A DNA stretch of 64,000 bases from Sporosarcina gallistercoris (GTDB lineage Bacteria; Bacillota; Bacilli; Bacillales_A; Planococcaceae): the NCBI RefSeq assembly GCF_014836415.1, contig NZ_JACSQY010000001.1, forward strand, positions 248,001-312,000. Direction: 5' to 3'. Under the pieces are notes generated by a model, which had not been told where the DNA came from, did no database searches, and was given only the letters and a program-made list of their open reading frames with translations. The translations under genes were made by a program, and so were the position numbers. Shown piece by piece: positions 63,543 to 64,000 of the stretch (positions are counted from its first letter, which is position 1; each line of letters begins with the position of its first letter).

Positions 63543-64000
63543 TTACCGATCAGCCCTCGCTTTATCTAACGTCTCTTCTACACTGGCACCCATCCATGTT
63601 TTCAGCTGAGATAGTATTTTCTTTTCCAGACGTGATACTTGGACTTGGGAAATCCCAATCCTTTCTGCAATGTCACTCTGGGTGCAATCCAAGTAATATC
63701 GCATGTAAATAATTGTCTGATCTCGTTTATTTAGTTTTGAGACGACATCCCTTAACGGAATATGGTCAAACAGCCTCGTAGAACGGTCGTCTTTGAGCTG
63801 GTCCATCAGAGTCAAACTATCGCCGTCACTGTCATATAACTGCTCATGTAACGATGCTGGATCGCGTAAGGCATCAGACGCCAATATGATTTCATCAATC
63901 GTTACTTCCAGTGTTTCTGCTAGCTCGGATATTGAGGGGGACGTCCCGTGTTCTTTGACATAACTATCTGTCGCATGTCTGATTTTAAAACTGAGTTCAC
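63543..64000 (-). CDS. sigF: forespore sigma factor SigF (5' end outside window)
   Basis: The C-terminal ~151 residues of sigma-F. Region 3 (FKIRHATDSYVKEHGTSPSI, SELAETLEVTIDEIILASDA) and region 4 (LNKRDQTIIYMRYYLDCTQS, then DIAERIGISQVQVSRLEKKI) are clear; the last block is the -35-binding helix-turn-helix with the QVQVSRLEKKIL signature of sporulation sigma factors. The frame continues past 64000. It controls early forespore genes, probably including the downstream spoVAF. Confidence 0.93.
   Translation of the reverse strand, partial: ELSFKIRHATDSYVKEHGTSPSISELAETLEVTIDEIILASDALRDPASLHEQLYDSDGDSLTLMDQLKDDRSTRLFDHIPLRDVVSKLNKRDQTIIYMRYYLDCTQSDIAERIGISQVQVSRLEKKILSQLKTWMGASVEETLDKARADR

Overview
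The window is a Gram-positive, endospore-forming Bacillales chromosome, most likely Sporosarcina or a close Planococcaceae relative. The evidence is the conserved neighbourhood sigF-spoVAF-lysA-ribT-scpA-scpB-dac-rluB-resABC, then resDE-sigX-rsiX-ribU-fer-ypbB-recS-ypbE-ypbG-ypdA-prsW, together with large S-layer-type genes. Genus is an inference. Most genes are on the minus strand, so transcription mainly runs from high to low coordinates.

The two flanks are ordinary core genome. The left flank (1-11304) encodes PrsW, bacillithiol-disulfide reductase YpdA, a phosphoesterase, a LysM protein, RecS/YpbB, ferredoxin, the FMN-riboswitch-controlled RibU, RsiX/SigX and the redox two-component pair ResE/ResD. 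The right flank (52702-64000) encodes the cytochrome c maturation proteins ResC/ResB/ResA, RluB, a DacB/DacF-type carboxypeptidase, ScpB/ScpA, a DUF309 protein, RibT, LysA, SpoVAF and part of SigF. In B. subtilis resABC and resDE form one operon. Here about 41 kb of accessory DNA (11305-52701) separates them.

The accessory island holds two copies of one composite module. Read along the minus strand, each copy has: (i) a terminator-like hairpin; (ii) a 20-bp junction sequence shared by both copies and by one remnant; (iii) a large S-layer body reading frame with Ig-like/QYG repeats but no signal peptide, no SLH domains and no convincing start or promoter; (iv) about 880 bp of conserved non-coding DNA that ends in a group II intron domain V and VI and carries no intron protein; (v) a beta-helix-like reading frame that opens exactly at the predicted intron 3' end; (vi) hairpin terminators; and (vii) four tandem tyrosine recombinases in the same order. 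Module 1 is 24895 to 16447 and module 2 is 52571 to 42136. A fragment with the same junction and a broken third-slot recombinase lies at 32342-32967.

My reading is that these are silent or exchangeable S-layer cassettes. Diversity could arise at two levels: DNA recombination at the 20-bp junction, using the co-located recombinases, and RNA splicing by an ORF-less group II intron that either keeps the stop codon (short protein) or joins the body to a C-terminal beta-helix exon. The RNA layer resembles the alternatively spliced surface-layer intron reported in Clostridium tetani. I know of no description that combines it with a cassette junction and a four-recombinase array.

Between the modules are two WapA/RHS-type secreted polymorphic-toxin genes, each followed by a candidate immunity gene. 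There are also many gene remnants (RadC, IS110, DUF3006, DUF3953, recombinase tails, an S-layer piece) and a roughly 600-bp repeat in two copies. Next to resD lie a CoiA-like nuclease candidate, a PD-(D/E)XK protein, a membrane-anchored hypothetical protein and an IS1182-family insertion sequence. No tRNA, rRNA or CRISPR array was seen.
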